Assembly: GCF_009739465.1 (NCBI RefSeq)
Contig: NZ_WHOM01000062.1
Coordinates: forward strand, 1-64,000
Reading direction: 5' to 3'
DNA from: Streptomyces apocyni
GTDB lineage: Bacteria > Actinomycetota > Actinomycetes > Streptomycetales > Streptomycetaceae
DNA: 64,000 nt
The notes beneath the pieces were generated by a model, which was given only the letters and a program-made list of their open reading frames with translations, was not told the DNA's origin and searched no databases. Positions 17,089 through 26,397 of the stretch are shown in pieces (positions within the stretch are counted from its first letter, which is position 1; every line of letters starts with the position of its first letter). Made by a program: the position numbers and the translations under genes.

Positions 17089-17119
17089 ACGACCGCCCCC
17101 ACGGTGTGGGGGCGGTCGT
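17089..17119 (-). terminator. Hairpin terminator downstream of topA
   Basis: Perfect 14-bp arms (17089-17102 and 17106-17119, core GACCGCCCCCAC) enclose a 3-nt loop just after the topA stop. It separates topA from tmk. No U run follows. Confidence 0.8.
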
Positions 17120-17126
17120 CGTCGGA

Positions 17127-19973
17127 TCAGTCCTCGGACGCGGCCTTCTTCGGCGCCGCCTTCTTGGCGGGTGCCTTCTTCGCGGGAGCCTTCTTCGCCG
17201 CGGCCGTCGTCTTCTTGGCCACGGTCTTCTTCGCAGCCGTCTTCGCAGCCGTCTTCGCGGCCGTCTTCTTCGCCGGAGCCTTCTTCGCCGCCTTCTTGGC
17301 GGTCTTCTTCGCCGGCCCCTTCGCCCGCTTCTCCGCGAGCAACTCGTACCCGCGCTCCGGCGTGATGTCCTCGACGCTGTCGGCCGCCCGAAGCGTCGCG
17401 TTCGTCTCGCCGTCGGTGACGTACGCCCCGAACCGCCCGTCCTTGACGACCACCGGCTTCTCGCTGACCGGGTCCGTACCCAGCTCCTTCAGCGGCGGCT
17501 TGGCGGCGGCCCGCCCGCGCTGCTTCGGCTGGGCGTAGATCGCCAGCGCCTCGTCCACGGTGATCGTGAAGAGCTGATCCTCGGTCTCCAGGGACCGCGA
17601 GTCCGTGCCCTTCTTCAGATACGGGCCGTACCGGCCGTTCTGCGCGGTGATCTCGACACCCTCGGCGTCCGTGCCCACCACGCGCGGCAGCGACATCAGC
17701 TTCAGCGCGTCCTCGAGCGTGACCGTGTCCAGGGACATGGACTTGAAGAGCGAGGCCGTACGCGGCTTGACCGCGTTCTTACCGGTCTTCGGCGTGCCCT
17801 CGGGCAGGATCTCGGTGACGTACGGGCCGTACCGGCCGTCCTTGGCGACGATCTCGTGGCCGGTCGCCGGGTCGGTGCCGAGCGCGAAGTCGCCGCTCGG
17901 CTTGGCCAGCAGCTCCTCGGCGTACTCGACGGTCAGCTCGTCCGGGGGCAGGTCGTCCGGGACGTCGGCGCGCTGGTGGCCCTCGGCGTCCTTCTCGCCG
18001 CGCTCCACGTACGGGCCGTAGCGCCCGACGCGCAGCATGATGTCGTCGCCGACGGGGAATGAGGAGACCTCACGGGCGTCGATCGCGCCCAGGTCGGTGA
18101 CGAGTTCCTTCAGACCGCCGAGGTGGTCGCCGTCGCCGTTCCCCGCGTCGGATGCCGAACCCGCGCCCGAAGCCTCACCGGCCTCGCCGAAGTAGAAGCG
18201 CCGCAGCCACGGCACGGCCTGCGCCTCGCCGCGCGCGATGCGGTCGAGGTCGTCCTCCATCTTGGCGGTGAAGCTGTAGTCGACCAGGCGGCCGAAGTGC
18301 TTCTCCAACAGGTTGACCACGGCGAACGACAGGAAGGAGGGGACCAGCGCGGTGCCCTTCTTGAAGACGTAGCCACGGTCCAGGATCGTCCCGATGATCG
18401 ACGCGTACGTCGACGGGCGGCCGATCTCGCGCTCTTCGAGCTCCTTGACCAGGGATGCCTCAGTGTAGCGGGCGGGCGGCTTGGTGGCGTGCCCGTCCAC
18501 CGACATCGCCTCGGCGGACAGCGCGTCGCCCTCGGCGACCTGCGGCAGCCTGCGCTCGCGGTCGTCCAGCTCGGCGTTCGGGTCGTCGGCGCCTTCGACG
18601 TACGCCTTGAGGAAGCCGTGGAAGGTGATCGTCTTGCCGGACGCGCTGAACTCGACGTCCCGGCCGTCGCTCGCCCGGCCGCCGATCTTCACGGTGACGG
18701 AGTTACCGACCGCGTCCTTCATCTGGGAGGCGACGGTCCGCTTCCAGATCAGCTCGTAGAGCCGGAACTGGTCGCCGGTCAGGCCGGTCTCAGCGGGCGT
18801 GCGGAAACGGTCCCCTGACGGGCGGATCGCCTCGTGCGCCTCCTGCGCGTTCTTGACCTTCCCGGCGTACGTGCGCGGCTTGTCCGGCAGGTAGTCGGCG
18901 CCGTACAGCTGCGTGACCTGCGCACGGGCGGCTGAGACCGCCGTGTCGGACAGGGTCGTGGAGTCCGTACGCATGTAGGTGATGAAGCCGTTCTCGTACA
19001 GCTTCTGCGCCACCTGCATGGTGGCCTTCGCGCCAAAGCCCAGCTTGCGCGAGGCCTCCTGCTGGAGCGTGGTCGTACGGAAGGGCGCGTACGGCGAGCG
19101 GCGGTACGGCTTGGACTCGACCGAGCGGACCGCGAACTGGCTGTCGGCGAGGGCGGCGGCCAGCGCGCGGGCGTTCGCCTCGTCGAGCTGGAGCGTGTCG
19201 GACTTGAGCTGGCCGACGGAGTTGAAGTCGCGGCCCTGGGCGACGCGCTTGCCGTCGACGGTGGTGAGCTTGGCGATCAGCTGGGACGGGTCGCTGGCGT
19301 CTCCGGCGCGGCCGGTCCCGAAGGTGCCGGTCAGGTCCCAGTACTCGGCGGAGCGGAAGGCGATGCGCTCGCGCTCACGCTCGACGACGAGCCGGGTGGC
19401 GACGGACTGGACACGGCCCGCGGACAGCCGCGGCATGACCTTCTTCCACAGGACCGGCGAGACCTCGTAGCCGTAGAGGCGGTCGAGGATGCGGCGGGTC
19501 TCCTGGGCGTCGACCATGCGCTTGTTGAGCTCGCGCGGGTTGGCGACGGCGCCCTGGATCGCGCTCTTGGTGATCTCGTGGAACACCATCCGCTTGACCG
19601 GGACCTTGGGCTTGAGGACCTCAAGCAGATGCCAGGCGATGGCCTCGCCCTCGCGGTCCTCATCGGTGGCGAGGAGGAGTTCGTCGGAGTCCTTCAGCAG
19701 GTCCTTGAGCTTTTTGACCTGCGCCTTCTTGTCGGCGTTGACGACATAGATGGGCTGGAAGTCATGTTCGACGTCCACGCCGAGGCGGCGCACCTCGCCG
19801 GTGTACTTCTCGGGGACCTCGGCCGCGCCGTTGGGGAGGTCGCGGATGTGCCCGACGCTCGCTTCGACGACATAGCCAGGACCTAGGTAGCCCTTGATCG
19901 TCTTCGCCTTGGCGGGCGACTCGACGATGACGAGGCGGCGGCCGCCCGGTGCGGTGTCGCTGGTCGGGGACAA
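17127..19973 (-). CDS. topA: DNA topoisomerase I (type IA), lysine-tailed actinobacterial form
   Basis: The 948-residue enzyme relaxes negative supercoils through a 5'-phosphotyrosine. The Toprim domain begins RRLVIVESPAKAKTIKGYL and has the acidic triad in TDEDREGEAIAWH (about 103-115). LSAGRVQSVATRLVV marks the active-site cleft, and the catalytic tyrosine is Tyr333 in GFITYMRTDST. There are no Cys4 zinc fingers; instead the C-terminal half has repeated GRYGPYV/KRG-type units (four or more copies) and a long KKTAAK/APAKKA tail that binds DNA and supports processivity. The start is TTG 19973, supported by GGAGAGAAG 6 nt upstream and by the conserved MSPTS start. It is essential in Streptomyces as the main type I enzyme (family knowledge). 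Confidence 0.96.
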   Translation of the reverse strand: MSPTSDTAPGGRRLVIVESPAKAKTIKGYLGPGYVVEASVGHIRDLPNGAAEVPEKYTGEVRRLGVDVEHDFQPIYVVNADKKAQVKKLKDLLKDSDELLLATDEDREGEAIAWHLLEVLKPKVPVKRMVFHEITKSAIQGAVANPRELNKRMVDAQETRRILDRLYGYEVSPVLWKKVMPRLSAGRVQSVATRLVVERERERIAFRSAEYWDLTGTFGTGRAGDASDPSQLIAKLTTVDGKRVAQGRDFNSVGQLKSDTLQLDEANARALAAALADSQFAVRSVESKPYRRSPYAPFRTTTLQQEASRKLGFGAKATMQVAQKLYENGFITYMRTDSTTLSDTAVSAARAQVTQLYGADYLPDKPRTYAGKVKNAQEAHEAIRPSGDRFRTPAETGLTGDQFRLYELIWKRTVASQMKDAVGNSVTVKIGGRASDGRDVEFSASGKTITFHGFLKAYVEGADDPNAELDDRERRLPQVAEGDALSAEAMSVDGHATKPPARYTEASLVKELEEREIGRPSTYASIIGTILDRGYVFKKGTALVPSFLSFAVVNLLEKHFGRLVDYSFTAKMEDDLDRIARGEAQAVPWLRRFYFGEAGEASGAGSASDAGNGDGDHLGGLKELVTDLGAIDAREVSSFPVGDDIMLRVGRYGPYVERGEKDAEGHQRADVPDDLPPDELTVEYAEELLAKPSGDFALGTDPATGHEIVAKDGRYGPYVTEILPEGTPKTGKNAVKPRTASLFKSMSLDTVTLEDALKLMSLPRVVGTDAEGVEITAQNGRYGPYLKKGTDSRSLETEDQLFTITVDEALAIYAQPKQRGRAAAKPPLKELGTDPVSEKPVVVKDGRFGAYVTDGETNATLRAADSVEDITPERGYELLAEKRAKGPAKKTAKKAAKKAPAKKTAAKTAAKTAAKKTVAKKTTAAAKKAPAKKAPAKKAAPKKAASED

Positions 19974-20241
19974 CGTTGCTCTTCTCTCCGGTCGACGCTG
20001 GGTGCCTTGCGTTCAGTGTGGCTCGTACGCTGACGCTGCGGAGTGTGACGGTACATCCCGCCCCCGTGTCAAACGGGAAAAGCCCGCAACGGCCACTCGA
20101 ACGGTAACCCGACTTTCGCCGTTCCTGCCGCCCGGAGTGCCCACCCGGTTGTTTCGCGCCGACGCGGAGCGTGACCTCACGCCTGTCGGCCGGATTCGGT
20201 TGTCGGCCGGATCGGGTCCGATTCCGGGCCGGATTCGCACC

Positions 20242-20451
20242 TCACAGGCGGGTGAAGCACCACACCCCGATTAGCAGCGCCACCGCGCCGGTGAGCGTGG
20301 CGAACGCCACGGACGCGACCGGGTTCACGCCCTGTGCGACGGGCGCGCGATGCAGCACCCGTACGCCGGTCCACAGCAGCAGCCCGGCCCCGAACAGCGC
20401 GAACACCACTCCCGCGAAAATCGCGGGTCCGCTCTCCAGGCCCGTCCCCAT
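20242..20451 (-). CDS. Small two-segment membrane protein
   Basis: A 69-residue hydrophobic protein starts MGTGLESGPAIFAGVVF at ATG 20451, with GGAAGGA about 6 nt upstream. Two membrane segments are visible, about 9-31 (IFAGVVFALFGAGLLLW) and 46-66 (ASVAFATLTGAVALLIGVW), separated by a basic loop (RVLHRAPVAQG). Function is unknown. The same frame stays open upstream to 20820 but only this part has a ribosome site and membrane character. It lies 268 bp before topA, with no obvious gene in between, and may share its promoter region. Confidence 0.75.
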   Translation of the reverse strand: MGTGLESGPAIFAGVVFALFGAGLLLWTGVRVLHRAPVAQGVNPVASVAFATLTGAVALLIGVWCFTRL

Positions 20452-20636
20452 ACCGCGTCCTTCCTTCCAGCCCCCAGAGTCCCAGCAGGCGGAGGCTGAC
20501 ACGCCTGGGCATCCGCCGCGCGAACCCTGGGTGAACTGAGAACTGCGACGAGCCGCGCGTCGCGAGCGACCCAGCCCCAGCGCCAGCCCCAGCGCCTCCA
20601 GGGACTCAGGGGCCCGGTGGCCCGGAGGCCCGGGGC

Positions 20637-22259
20637 TCAGAGCCGCAGCGGCTCCGTACCGTCCCCGATTCCCGCACCGGGCTCGACCGGCTCCAGGAAG
20701 CCCTGCTCGACCAGGAGCCGGATCTGCGCGGGCGAGCGGTCGCGCAGACCCACCGGGTCCTCGCCGACCAGCTGGGCGATGGCGTCCAGGATGCGGCCCG
20801 CGGTCAGGCTGCCGTCGCACACCCCGGCGAAGCCCGCCCCCACGGTGTCGACCTTGGTGGCGCGGCGCATGCCGCGGTTCTGGCGCAGCACGACGTGCTC
20901 GGGGTCCTCCGCGCCGGGCAGCCCGACCTGCTCCTGCACGACCTCGGCCGCCAGCTTGAAGTGTCCGGCGAGCAGCGCGGCGTCGTCATGCGCGCGCAGG
21001 TAGTCCTGGCGGGCGAAGTGGGCGCGCACGACCTCGCCGAGCGGCTGTTCGACGGGGTGCGGCCATTCCTCGACTGTGACGGACGGCTCAGGAGCGGCGG
21101 TCTTCCTGAGCGTGATCCAGCCGAAGCCGACGGCCTTCGTCTTGCGGGCCTCGAACTCGTCCAGCCAGGCGTCGTACCGGGCCGCGTACTCGGTGGGGTC
21201 CTCGCGGTGGTCCCCCGCGTCACGCAGCCACAGCTCGGCGTACTGGGTGATGTCCTGCACCTCGCGCTGCACGATCCAGGCGTCGCAACCGCGGGGCACC
21301 CAGGAACGCAGCCGGTCCTGCCACTCCTCGCCCTCCACGTGCTGCCAGTTGGCGAGGAACTGCGCGTACCCCCCTTCGTTCAACCGCTCCCCTGCCTGCT
21401 GAACGAGCGAGCGGCACAGATCGTCCCCACGCATTCCACCGTCGCGGTAGGTGAGCCGAGCAAAAGGGGGGGTGGCGCGAAGCGCTCCGGACAAGGGCGG
21501 TGGTGGGAGACGGGCGGGCGAGATGACGAACGGGGGGTTCGAGACGATCTGGTCGTACGTCTCGTCACCCACCGGTTCGAAGAGCGAGCCCTGCTTCACC
21601 ACCGGCTCCGGGGCGCCGGAGAGCGCCAGCGTGAGCCGGGTGATGTGCAGGGCCCGGGGGTTGGGGTCGGTCGCGGTCACCCGGGTCGCGTGCTGGGCGG
21701 CGTGCAGCGCCTGGATACCGGACCCGGTCCCGAGGTCCAGGGCGCTCTGCACCGGCGTACGCACCGTGATCCCGGCCAGTGTGGTGGAGGCGCCGCCCAC
21801 GCCGAGCACGACGTCGGGGTCCACCTGCTGGCCCCGGCCGCCGATGCCTCCGGCGCCACCGACCGCGCACCCCAGGTCGGAGACGATGAACCAGTCCTCG
21901 CCGTCGGGCCCGCCGTACGGCCGTACGTCCACGGTCGCGCACAGGTTGTCGGCGCCGGCGGGGACGAGCCAGCCGTCCGCCAGACACGCGTCGACCGGCA
22001 GAACGACCGCCACGCGCGCGTGGGCGACAGGCTGTTGCAGCAGGAAGAGGCGTACGAGCGTGTCCAGCGGTCCTTCGCCGCGGGTGGCCCGCAGGGCGGG
22101 CACCGTCTCGCTGCGGGCGAGCGCGGCGTACGCGGAGGCGCCGAGTAGGTCGAGCAGTCCGTCGGCCGTGAAGTCAGCGGCGAGGAGGGCTGCCCGCAGC
22201 CGGGCGGTGCCGTCGGCGCGGTCGGGCGTGGGCAGGTTGGGCGGGGTCGGCGTACTCAC
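20637..22259 (-). CDS. Class I SAM-dependent methyltransferase with N6-type NPPF motif
   Basis: The 540-residue product has an N-terminal domain of unknown type (about 1-190), a Rossmann methyltransferase domain with SAM-binding SALDLGTGSGIQAL near residue 195, VTATDPNPRAL for the ribose and IVSNPPFVIS for the target amine, then a C-terminal region of about 200 residues. The NPPF motif places it with PrmC/HemK and RsmC-type enzymes that methylate glutamine side chains or exocyclic amines of nucleotides. The extra N- and C-terminal parts suggest a dedicated substrate. GTG 22259 is chosen with GGAGGA 10 nt upstream and the S/T/P-rich start usual in these proteins. The substrate is not predicted. 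Confidence 0.85.
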   Translation of the reverse strand: MSTPTPPNLPTPDRADGTARLRAALLAADFTADGLLDLLGASAYAALARSETVPALRATRGEGPLDTLVRLFLLQQPVAHARVAVVLPVDACLADGWLVPAGADNLCATVDVRPYGGPDGEDWFIVSDLGCAVGGAGGIGGRGQQVDPDVVLGVGGASTTLAGITVRTPVQSALDLGTGSGIQALHAAQHATRVTATDPNPRALHITRLTLALSGAPEPVVKQGSLFEPVGDETYDQIVSNPPFVISPARLPPPPLSGALRATPPFARLTYRDGGMRGDDLCRSLVQQAGERLNEGGYAQFLANWQHVEGEEWQDRLRSWVPRGCDAWIVQREVQDITQYAELWLRDAGDHREDPTEYAARYDAWLDEFEARKTKAVGFGWITLRKTAAPEPSVTVEEWPHPVEQPLGEVVRAHFARQDYLRAHDDAALLAGHFKLAAEVVQEQVGLPGAEDPEHVVLRQNRGMRRATKVDTVGAGFAGVCDGSLTAGRILDAIAQLVGEDPVGLRDRSPAQIRLLVEQGFLEPVEPGAGIGDGTEPLRL

Positions 22260-22304
22260 GGGCCCATTGTCCTCCCCGTTGCCCGGTCCTGACCCCATCC
22301 CCAC

Positions 22305-22342
22305 GCCGAATGGCCGCCACGCGCGCGTGGCGGCCATTCGGC
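22305..22342 (-). terminator. Perfect 38-nt palindrome, likely terminator of the lipoprotein gene
   Basis: Two 19-nt arms (22305-22323 and 22324-22342; core GAATGGCCGCCACGCG) are perfectly complementary with no spacer. It lies 52 nt past the stop of the lipoprotein gene and 45 nt before the methyltransferase start on the same strand, so it most likely ends the upstream transcript. There is no U run. Confidence 0.75.
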
Positions 22343-22394
22343 GCAGCGGGCACAACCGCTGCGGGCTGTTGCCGCGGGCTGTTGCTGTGGGCTG

Positions 22395-22979
22395 TCAGGA
22401 GGCGGCGGGGCTAGGCGTGGGGGTCTCTACCCTGCAGTCTTCCTGCTTGCCGATCGCCTCGCCGACGTCTCCGGCGAGCAGGTCCTTCATGGCCCCGTCG
22501 CCGTTCTTCTGGATCTCGCCCAGGTCGTCCGCGATCTCCGACAGGCCCTCGGAGAACGCCTTCAGCCCCTCCGGCGAATCGTCATCGGTGTCCAGGCCGT
22601 CGATCTTCTTCTTCAGGTCCGCGTACGACTTCGACGCGGCGTTCAGGTCCTTGATGGCGTCCTGCTGGATCTTCTCGCCATCGTCGACCGGGGGCGGTCC
22701 GGCCTTGTCCAGCGCGCTGGCGATGGCCTTGTCCGCTTCGGAAATGGCTTGGAAGGCCTCCGAGTCGGCCTTCTGGATCTCCGCTGGCTTACCGTCAGCG
22801 GCGGTCGAGACGATGGTGTGTTGCGCCTTCACGCTCTTCTCCAGCTGCGGCTGGATCTGACCGCACAGCGAACTCGCCCAGTCGTCGAGTTCGTTGTCGT
22901 TGTCGTCGCTGGTGCACCCCGACAAGGCCAGTACCAGTACCGCACCGCCGGACAGTGCGGCTGCGAGCTTCTTGTTCAC
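22395..22979 (-). CDS. Small secreted lipoprotein of unknown function
   Basis: The 194-residue product begins with a basic MNKK, a hydrophobic core and the lipobox LALSGC (Cys near residue 22), so it should be lipidated and held outside the membrane. The mature part is acidic and helical in look, rich in D, E, K and A (KSVKAQHTI, DLKKKIDGLDTDDD), with two Cys (LCGQI and EDCRV) that could form a disulfide. GTG 22979 is preferred because GGAAGGGA sits 8 nt before it and lies inside the extra codons of an alternative ATG at 22997. From memory such a lipoprotein precedes hppA in other Streptomyces. Function is unknown. Confidence 0.8.
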   Translation of the reverse strand: MNKKLAAALSGGAVLVLALSGCTSDDNDNELDDWASSLCGQIQPQLEKSVKAQHTIVSTAADGKPAEIQKADSEAFQAISEADKAIASALDKAGPPPVDDGEKIQQDAIKDLNAASKSYADLKKKIDGLDTDDDSPEGLKAFSEGLSEIADDLGEIQKNGDGAMKDLLAGDVGEAIGKQEDCRVETPTPSPAAS

Positions 22980-23114
22980 CGGATTGGTCCCTTCCATGGC
23001 TCTCGGCCCCGGAACTTACACGCCAGATGGGCGACAGCCTTGCGCCCGAGGTCCGGTTTGTACGCCATTCAAGCCATTTGCACCAAGGCTGAGGAGCGCT
23101 ACGTAACAACAGAA

Positions 23115-23148
23115 GGGCGGGCGGCGCATCAAAGAGCGCCGCCCGCCC
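23115..23148 (-). terminator. Hairpin terminator downstream of hppA
   Basis: Perfect 13-bp arms GGGCGGGCGGCGC (23115-23127) and GCGCCGCCCGCCC (23136-23148) flank an 8-nt loop, 29 nt after the hppA stop. Confidence 0.85.
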
Positions 23149-23176
23149 GACTGTTGGGCTGTGTGACTGACCAGGG

Positions 23177-25564
23177 TCAGGAAGCCACCACCGACACTGA
23201 CTCAGCCCGTTCGGAGTTTCCCTCGTCGCCCACGGTGATCCCGCGCCGCTTGGAGACGTAGACCGCCCCGGCGATGATCACGATCGCGAGAATCGCGATG
23301 GTGGCCCGTACGGCGGCACTCGCGTCGTCGCCGTAGCTGAACTGGACGACCGCGGGCGCGATGAGCAGCGCCACCAGGTTCATCACCTTCAGCAGGGGGT
23401 TGATCGCGGGGCCCGCGGTGTCCTTGAACGGGTCCCCCACGGTGTCGCCGATGACGGTCGCGGCATGGGCCTCACTGCCCTTGCCGCCATGCTTGCCGTC
23501 CTCGACCATCTTCTTGGCGTTGTCCCACGCGCCGCCGGAGTTGGCCAGGAAGACCGCCATCAGCAGACCCGTGGCGATCGCGCCCGCCAGGAACGAGGCG
23601 AGCGCGCCGACGCCGAGCGAGAAGCCGACCGCGATCGGCGTCAGCACGGCGAGCAGGCCTGGCGTGGCCAGTTCGCGCAGCGCGTCCTTGGTGCAGATGT
23701 CGACGACGCGCCCGTACTCCGGCTTCTCGGTGTAGTCCATGATCCCGGGGTGCTCGCGGAACTGCCGCCGCACCTCGAAGACCACGGCTCCCGCGGACCG
23801 CGAGACCGCGTTGATCGCGAGACCCGAGAAGAGGAAGACGACCGCGGCGCCCAGCACCAGGCCCACCAGGTTGTTGGGCTGTGAGATGTCCATGCTCAGG
23901 TTCATCTCGGTGGCCTTGGCCCCCACGTCGCTGACCGCCGTGGCGATGGCATCGCGGTACGAGCCGAAGAGCGCCGCCGCCGCGAGGACCGCGGTGGCGA
24001 TGGCGATGCCCTTGGTGATGGCCTTGGTGGTGTTGCCGACGGCGTCCAGGTCGGTGAGCACCTGGGCACCCGCGCCCTCGACGTCGCCAGACATCTCGGC
24101 GATGCCCTGGGCGTTGTCGGAGACCGGGCCGAAGGTGTCCATGGCGACGATCACGCCGACCGTGGTGAGCAGCCCGGTACCGGCCAGCGCCACGGCGAAG
24201 AGCGCCAGCATGATCGACGTACCGCCGAGCAGGAACGCGCCGTACACGCCGAGCCCGATCAGCAGCGCGGTGTAGACGGCCGATTCGAGACCCAGTGAGA
24301 TACCCGCGAGTACGACGGTGGCCGGACCGGTCAGCGAGGACTTGCCGACGTCCTTGACGGGGCGCCGGGTGGTCTCGGTGAAGTACCCGGTCAGTTGCTG
24401 GATCACCGCGGCCATGACGATACCGATGGCGACGGCGACGACCGCGAGGATCCGTGGATCACCGCTCTTGGCCTGGATCGCCGCGTCGGTGACGCCCTCC
24501 AGCTCGGCGTACGTGGCGGGCAGGTACGCGTAGACCGCGCCCGCGACCAGGACCAGGGAGGTCACCGCGGAGATGAAGAACCCGCGGTTGATCGCGGACA
24601 TGCCGCTGCGGTCGGCGCGGCGTGGCGCCACCGCGAAGATGCCGATCATCGCGGTGACCACACCGATCGCGGGAACGATCAGCGGGAAGGCGAGCCCGGC
24701 GTCACCGAAGGCGACCTTGCCGAGGATCAGCGCGGCGACCAGCGTGACGGCGTACGACTCGAAGAGATCCGCCGCCATACCGGCGCAGTCGCCGACGTTG
24801 TCGCCCACGTTGTCGGCGATGGTCGCGGCATTACGCGGATCGTCCTCCGGAATGCCCTGCTCGACCTTGCCGACCAGGTCGGCGCCGACGTCGGCGGCCT
24901 TGGTGAAGATGCCGCCACCGACACGCATGAACATCGCGATGAGCGCCGCGCCGAGACCGAAGCCCTCCAAGACCTTCGGGGCGTCGGCCGCGTAGACGAG
25001 CACCACACAGGAGGCGCCCAGCAGACCGAGCCCCACCGTGAACATGCCGACGACGCCGCCTGTGCGGAAAGCGATCTTCATGGCTTTGTGCGAGACCTCG
25101 GTGAGGTCCTTTGCCGGTTCGCCTTCGGCAGGGGTTGCTTCGCGGGCGGCCGCCGCCACACGCACATTGCTACGGACCGCTAGCCACATGCCGATATAGC
25201 CGGTGGCCGCCGAGAAGAGCGCGCCGATCAAGAAGAAGATCGAACGTCCGGCACGCTGATTCCAGTCGTCCGCGGGCAGCAGCATGAGCAGGAAGAACAC
25301 CACTACGGCGAATACGCCGAGGGTGCGCAACTGCCGGGACAGGTAGGCGTTCGCGCCTTCCTGGACCGCTGCCGCGATCTCCTTCATTTTCTCGGTGCCC
25401 TCGCCCGCCGCGAGCACCTGGCGTACCAGGACACCGGCGACGACGAGCGCGGCGAGCGCGACCGCCCCGATGACGATCACGATGAGGCGGTTGTCGTCGG
25501 TCAGAACTGCGGCTGCGAAGGTTGAGGGGTGGTCAAACTGATGAGGGGTAGAAAGCCCCGCCAT
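23177..25564 (-). CDS. hppA: Membrane-bound proton-translocating pyrophosphatase, K+-independent type
   Basis: The 795-residue protein has about 16-17 membrane segments and couples pyrophosphate hydrolysis to proton export. Diagnostic motifs are present: GGIFTKAADVGADLVGKVE with DNVGDNVGD for Mg-pyrophosphate binding, and the C-terminal KMVEDGKHGGKGSEAHAA and GDTVGDPFKDTAGP loops. The segment GNTTKAITKG has Lys directly after GNTT, the signature of the K+-independent subfamily. Start ATG 25564 has an excellent AAGGAGGA site. It is a single-gene unit with its own terminator. Confidence 0.96.
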   Translation of the reverse strand: MAGLSTPHQFDHPSTFAAAVLTDDNRLIVIVIGAVALAALVVAGVLVRQVLAAGEGTEKMKEIAAAVQEGANAYLSRQLRTLGVFAVVVFFLLMLLPADDWNQRAGRSIFFLIGALFSAATGYIGMWLAVRSNVRVAAAAREATPAEGEPAKDLTEVSHKAMKIAFRTGGVVGMFTVGLGLLGASCVVLVYAADAPKVLEGFGLGAALIAMFMRVGGGIFTKAADVGADLVGKVEQGIPEDDPRNAATIADNVGDNVGDCAGMAADLFESYAVTLVAALILGKVAFGDAGLAFPLIVPAIGVVTAMIGIFAVAPRRADRSGMSAINRGFFISAVTSLVLVAGAVYAYLPATYAELEGVTDAAIQAKSGDPRILAVVAVAIGIVMAAVIQQLTGYFTETTRRPVKDVGKSSLTGPATVVLAGISLGLESAVYTALLIGLGVYGAFLLGGTSIMLALFAVALAGTGLLTTVGVIVAMDTFGPVSDNAQGIAEMSGDVEGAGAQVLTDLDAVGNTTKAITKGIAIATAVLAAAALFGSYRDAIATAVSDVGAKATEMNLSMDISQPNNLVGLVLGAAVVFLFSGLAINAVSRSAGAVVFEVRRQFREHPGIMDYTEKPEYGRVVDICTKDALRELATPGLLAVLTPIAVGFSLGVGALASFLAGAIATGLLMAVFLANSGGAWDNAKKMVEDGKHGGKGSEAHAATVIGDTVGDPFKDTAGPAINPLLKVMNLVALLIAPAVVQFSYGDDASAAVRATIAILAIVIIAGAVYVSKRRGITVGDEGNSERAESVSVVAS

Positions 25565-25757
25565 TCGTCCTCCTTGACGCTGGGGCTGAGCTCAAGATGT
25601 GGACGGATTGTAGGGAGCTTGACCTGATCAAAACAGTACGCCGCAAGCAGAATTGGCCTTCCCTTGCTCCTCAGCAAATGATCGCACCCAAAGATCGAAC
25701 CTGAAAGAGCTAATGCCTCAAAAGCATTGACGCTTGATCGTTTGACGTACGGGCAGC

Positions 25758-25784
25758 AAAAAAGGCCCTGTTCAACAGGGCCTT
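25758..25784 (-). terminator. Intrinsic terminator downstream of the anti-sigma factor gene
   Basis: On the minus strand AAGGCCCTGTT pairs with AACAGGGCCTT over a single central base and is followed by six U. It ends the bldG/anti-sigma transcript. The remaining part of the 288-bp gap up to hppA (25565-25757) holds only the presumed hppA promoter. Confidence 0.9.
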
Positions 25785-25852
25785 CAGAGGTACGGACGAG
25801 GTCCGGCACACGGACGCGACCGGTGGGACGAACGCGACCGGTGGGAACGGAG

Positions 25853-26296
25853 TTAGGGCAGCAGCGTCGCGGGCGCCGTCGGCCAGCTCATCTTGATCAG
25901 GCCGCCAGTCTCGTCGGCGGTGACCTCCATGTCGTCGACGAGGCCACTGATCACGGCGAGCCCCATCGCGTCCTCGCCCTCAGGCTCCGCCTCGTCGGCC
26001 AGCGCCAGCGACGGCTGCCCCACGGCACCGCCGGTGCCCTTGCCGTGCGGCGCCTCGTCGCCGACCTCGATGGAGAACTGCTTCTCCTCCTCGACCAGGA
26101 CGACCCGCACCGGAGCCTGCACGCCGTGGCTCTGGTGCAGCCCGACGGCACGGGTGCAGGCCTCTCCGACAGCGAGTCTGACCTCGTCGAGAACGGCCTC
26201 GTCCACCCCGGCGCGGCGCGCCACCGCAGCCGCCACCAGGCGGGCGGTTCTGACGTGCTCAGGCAGCGCGCTGAAGCGGAGTTCCACGGTGGCCAT
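25853..26296 (-). CDS. Anti-sigma factor, GHKL-type serine kinase fold (BldG partner)
   Basis: The 147-residue product is an RsbW/SpoIIAB-like ATP-binding protein. It shows the N box in DEVRLAVGEACTRAV (about 40-54), with the usual EAxTNA reading EACTRA, and the G1 region in EDAMGLAVISGLVDDM (about 112-127). From the literature as I recall it, the protein encoded directly downstream of bldG in S. coelicolor interacts with BldG and antagonises sigma factors. The start ATG 26296 follows AAGGGGG. Twelve residues upstream in frame were dropped since they overlap the ribosome site. Separation from bldG is 101 nt with a hairpin between, so part of the bldG message should stop early and part run through. 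Confidence 0.88.
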   Translation of the reverse strand: MATVELRFSALPEHVRTARLVAAAVARRAGVDEAVLDEVRLAVGEACTRAVGLHQSHGVQAPVRVVLVEEEKQFSIEVGDEAPHGKGTGGAVGQPSLALADEAEPEGEDAMGLAVISGLVDDMEVTADETGGLIKMSWPTAPATLLP

Positions 26297-26367
26297 GCAT
26301 CCCCCTTGGACATGCGAGCGTGCTTCCAAGGGGCCGGGCCAATGACCCGGTACCCCCTGCTTCTGCC

Positions 26368-26390
26368 GCCCCGGGCCACTGGCCCGGGGC
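26368..26390 (-). terminator. Hairpin between bldG and the anti-sigma gene
   Basis: GCCCCGGGCCA (26368-26378) pairs with TGGCCCGGGGC (26380-26390); a second imperfect hairpin follows at about 26325-26351. Their position fits partial termination that yields both short bldG and longer two-gene messages, as reported for S. coelicolor (recalled, not checked). Confidence 0.65.
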
Positions 26391-26397
26391 CCGGCCG

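Noticed and set aside
15285..18062. A 925-codon plus-strand frame across tmk and topA
   Set aside because: Crosses a strong terminator and two well-defined genes on the other strand; Ser/Arg/Pro-rich shadow.
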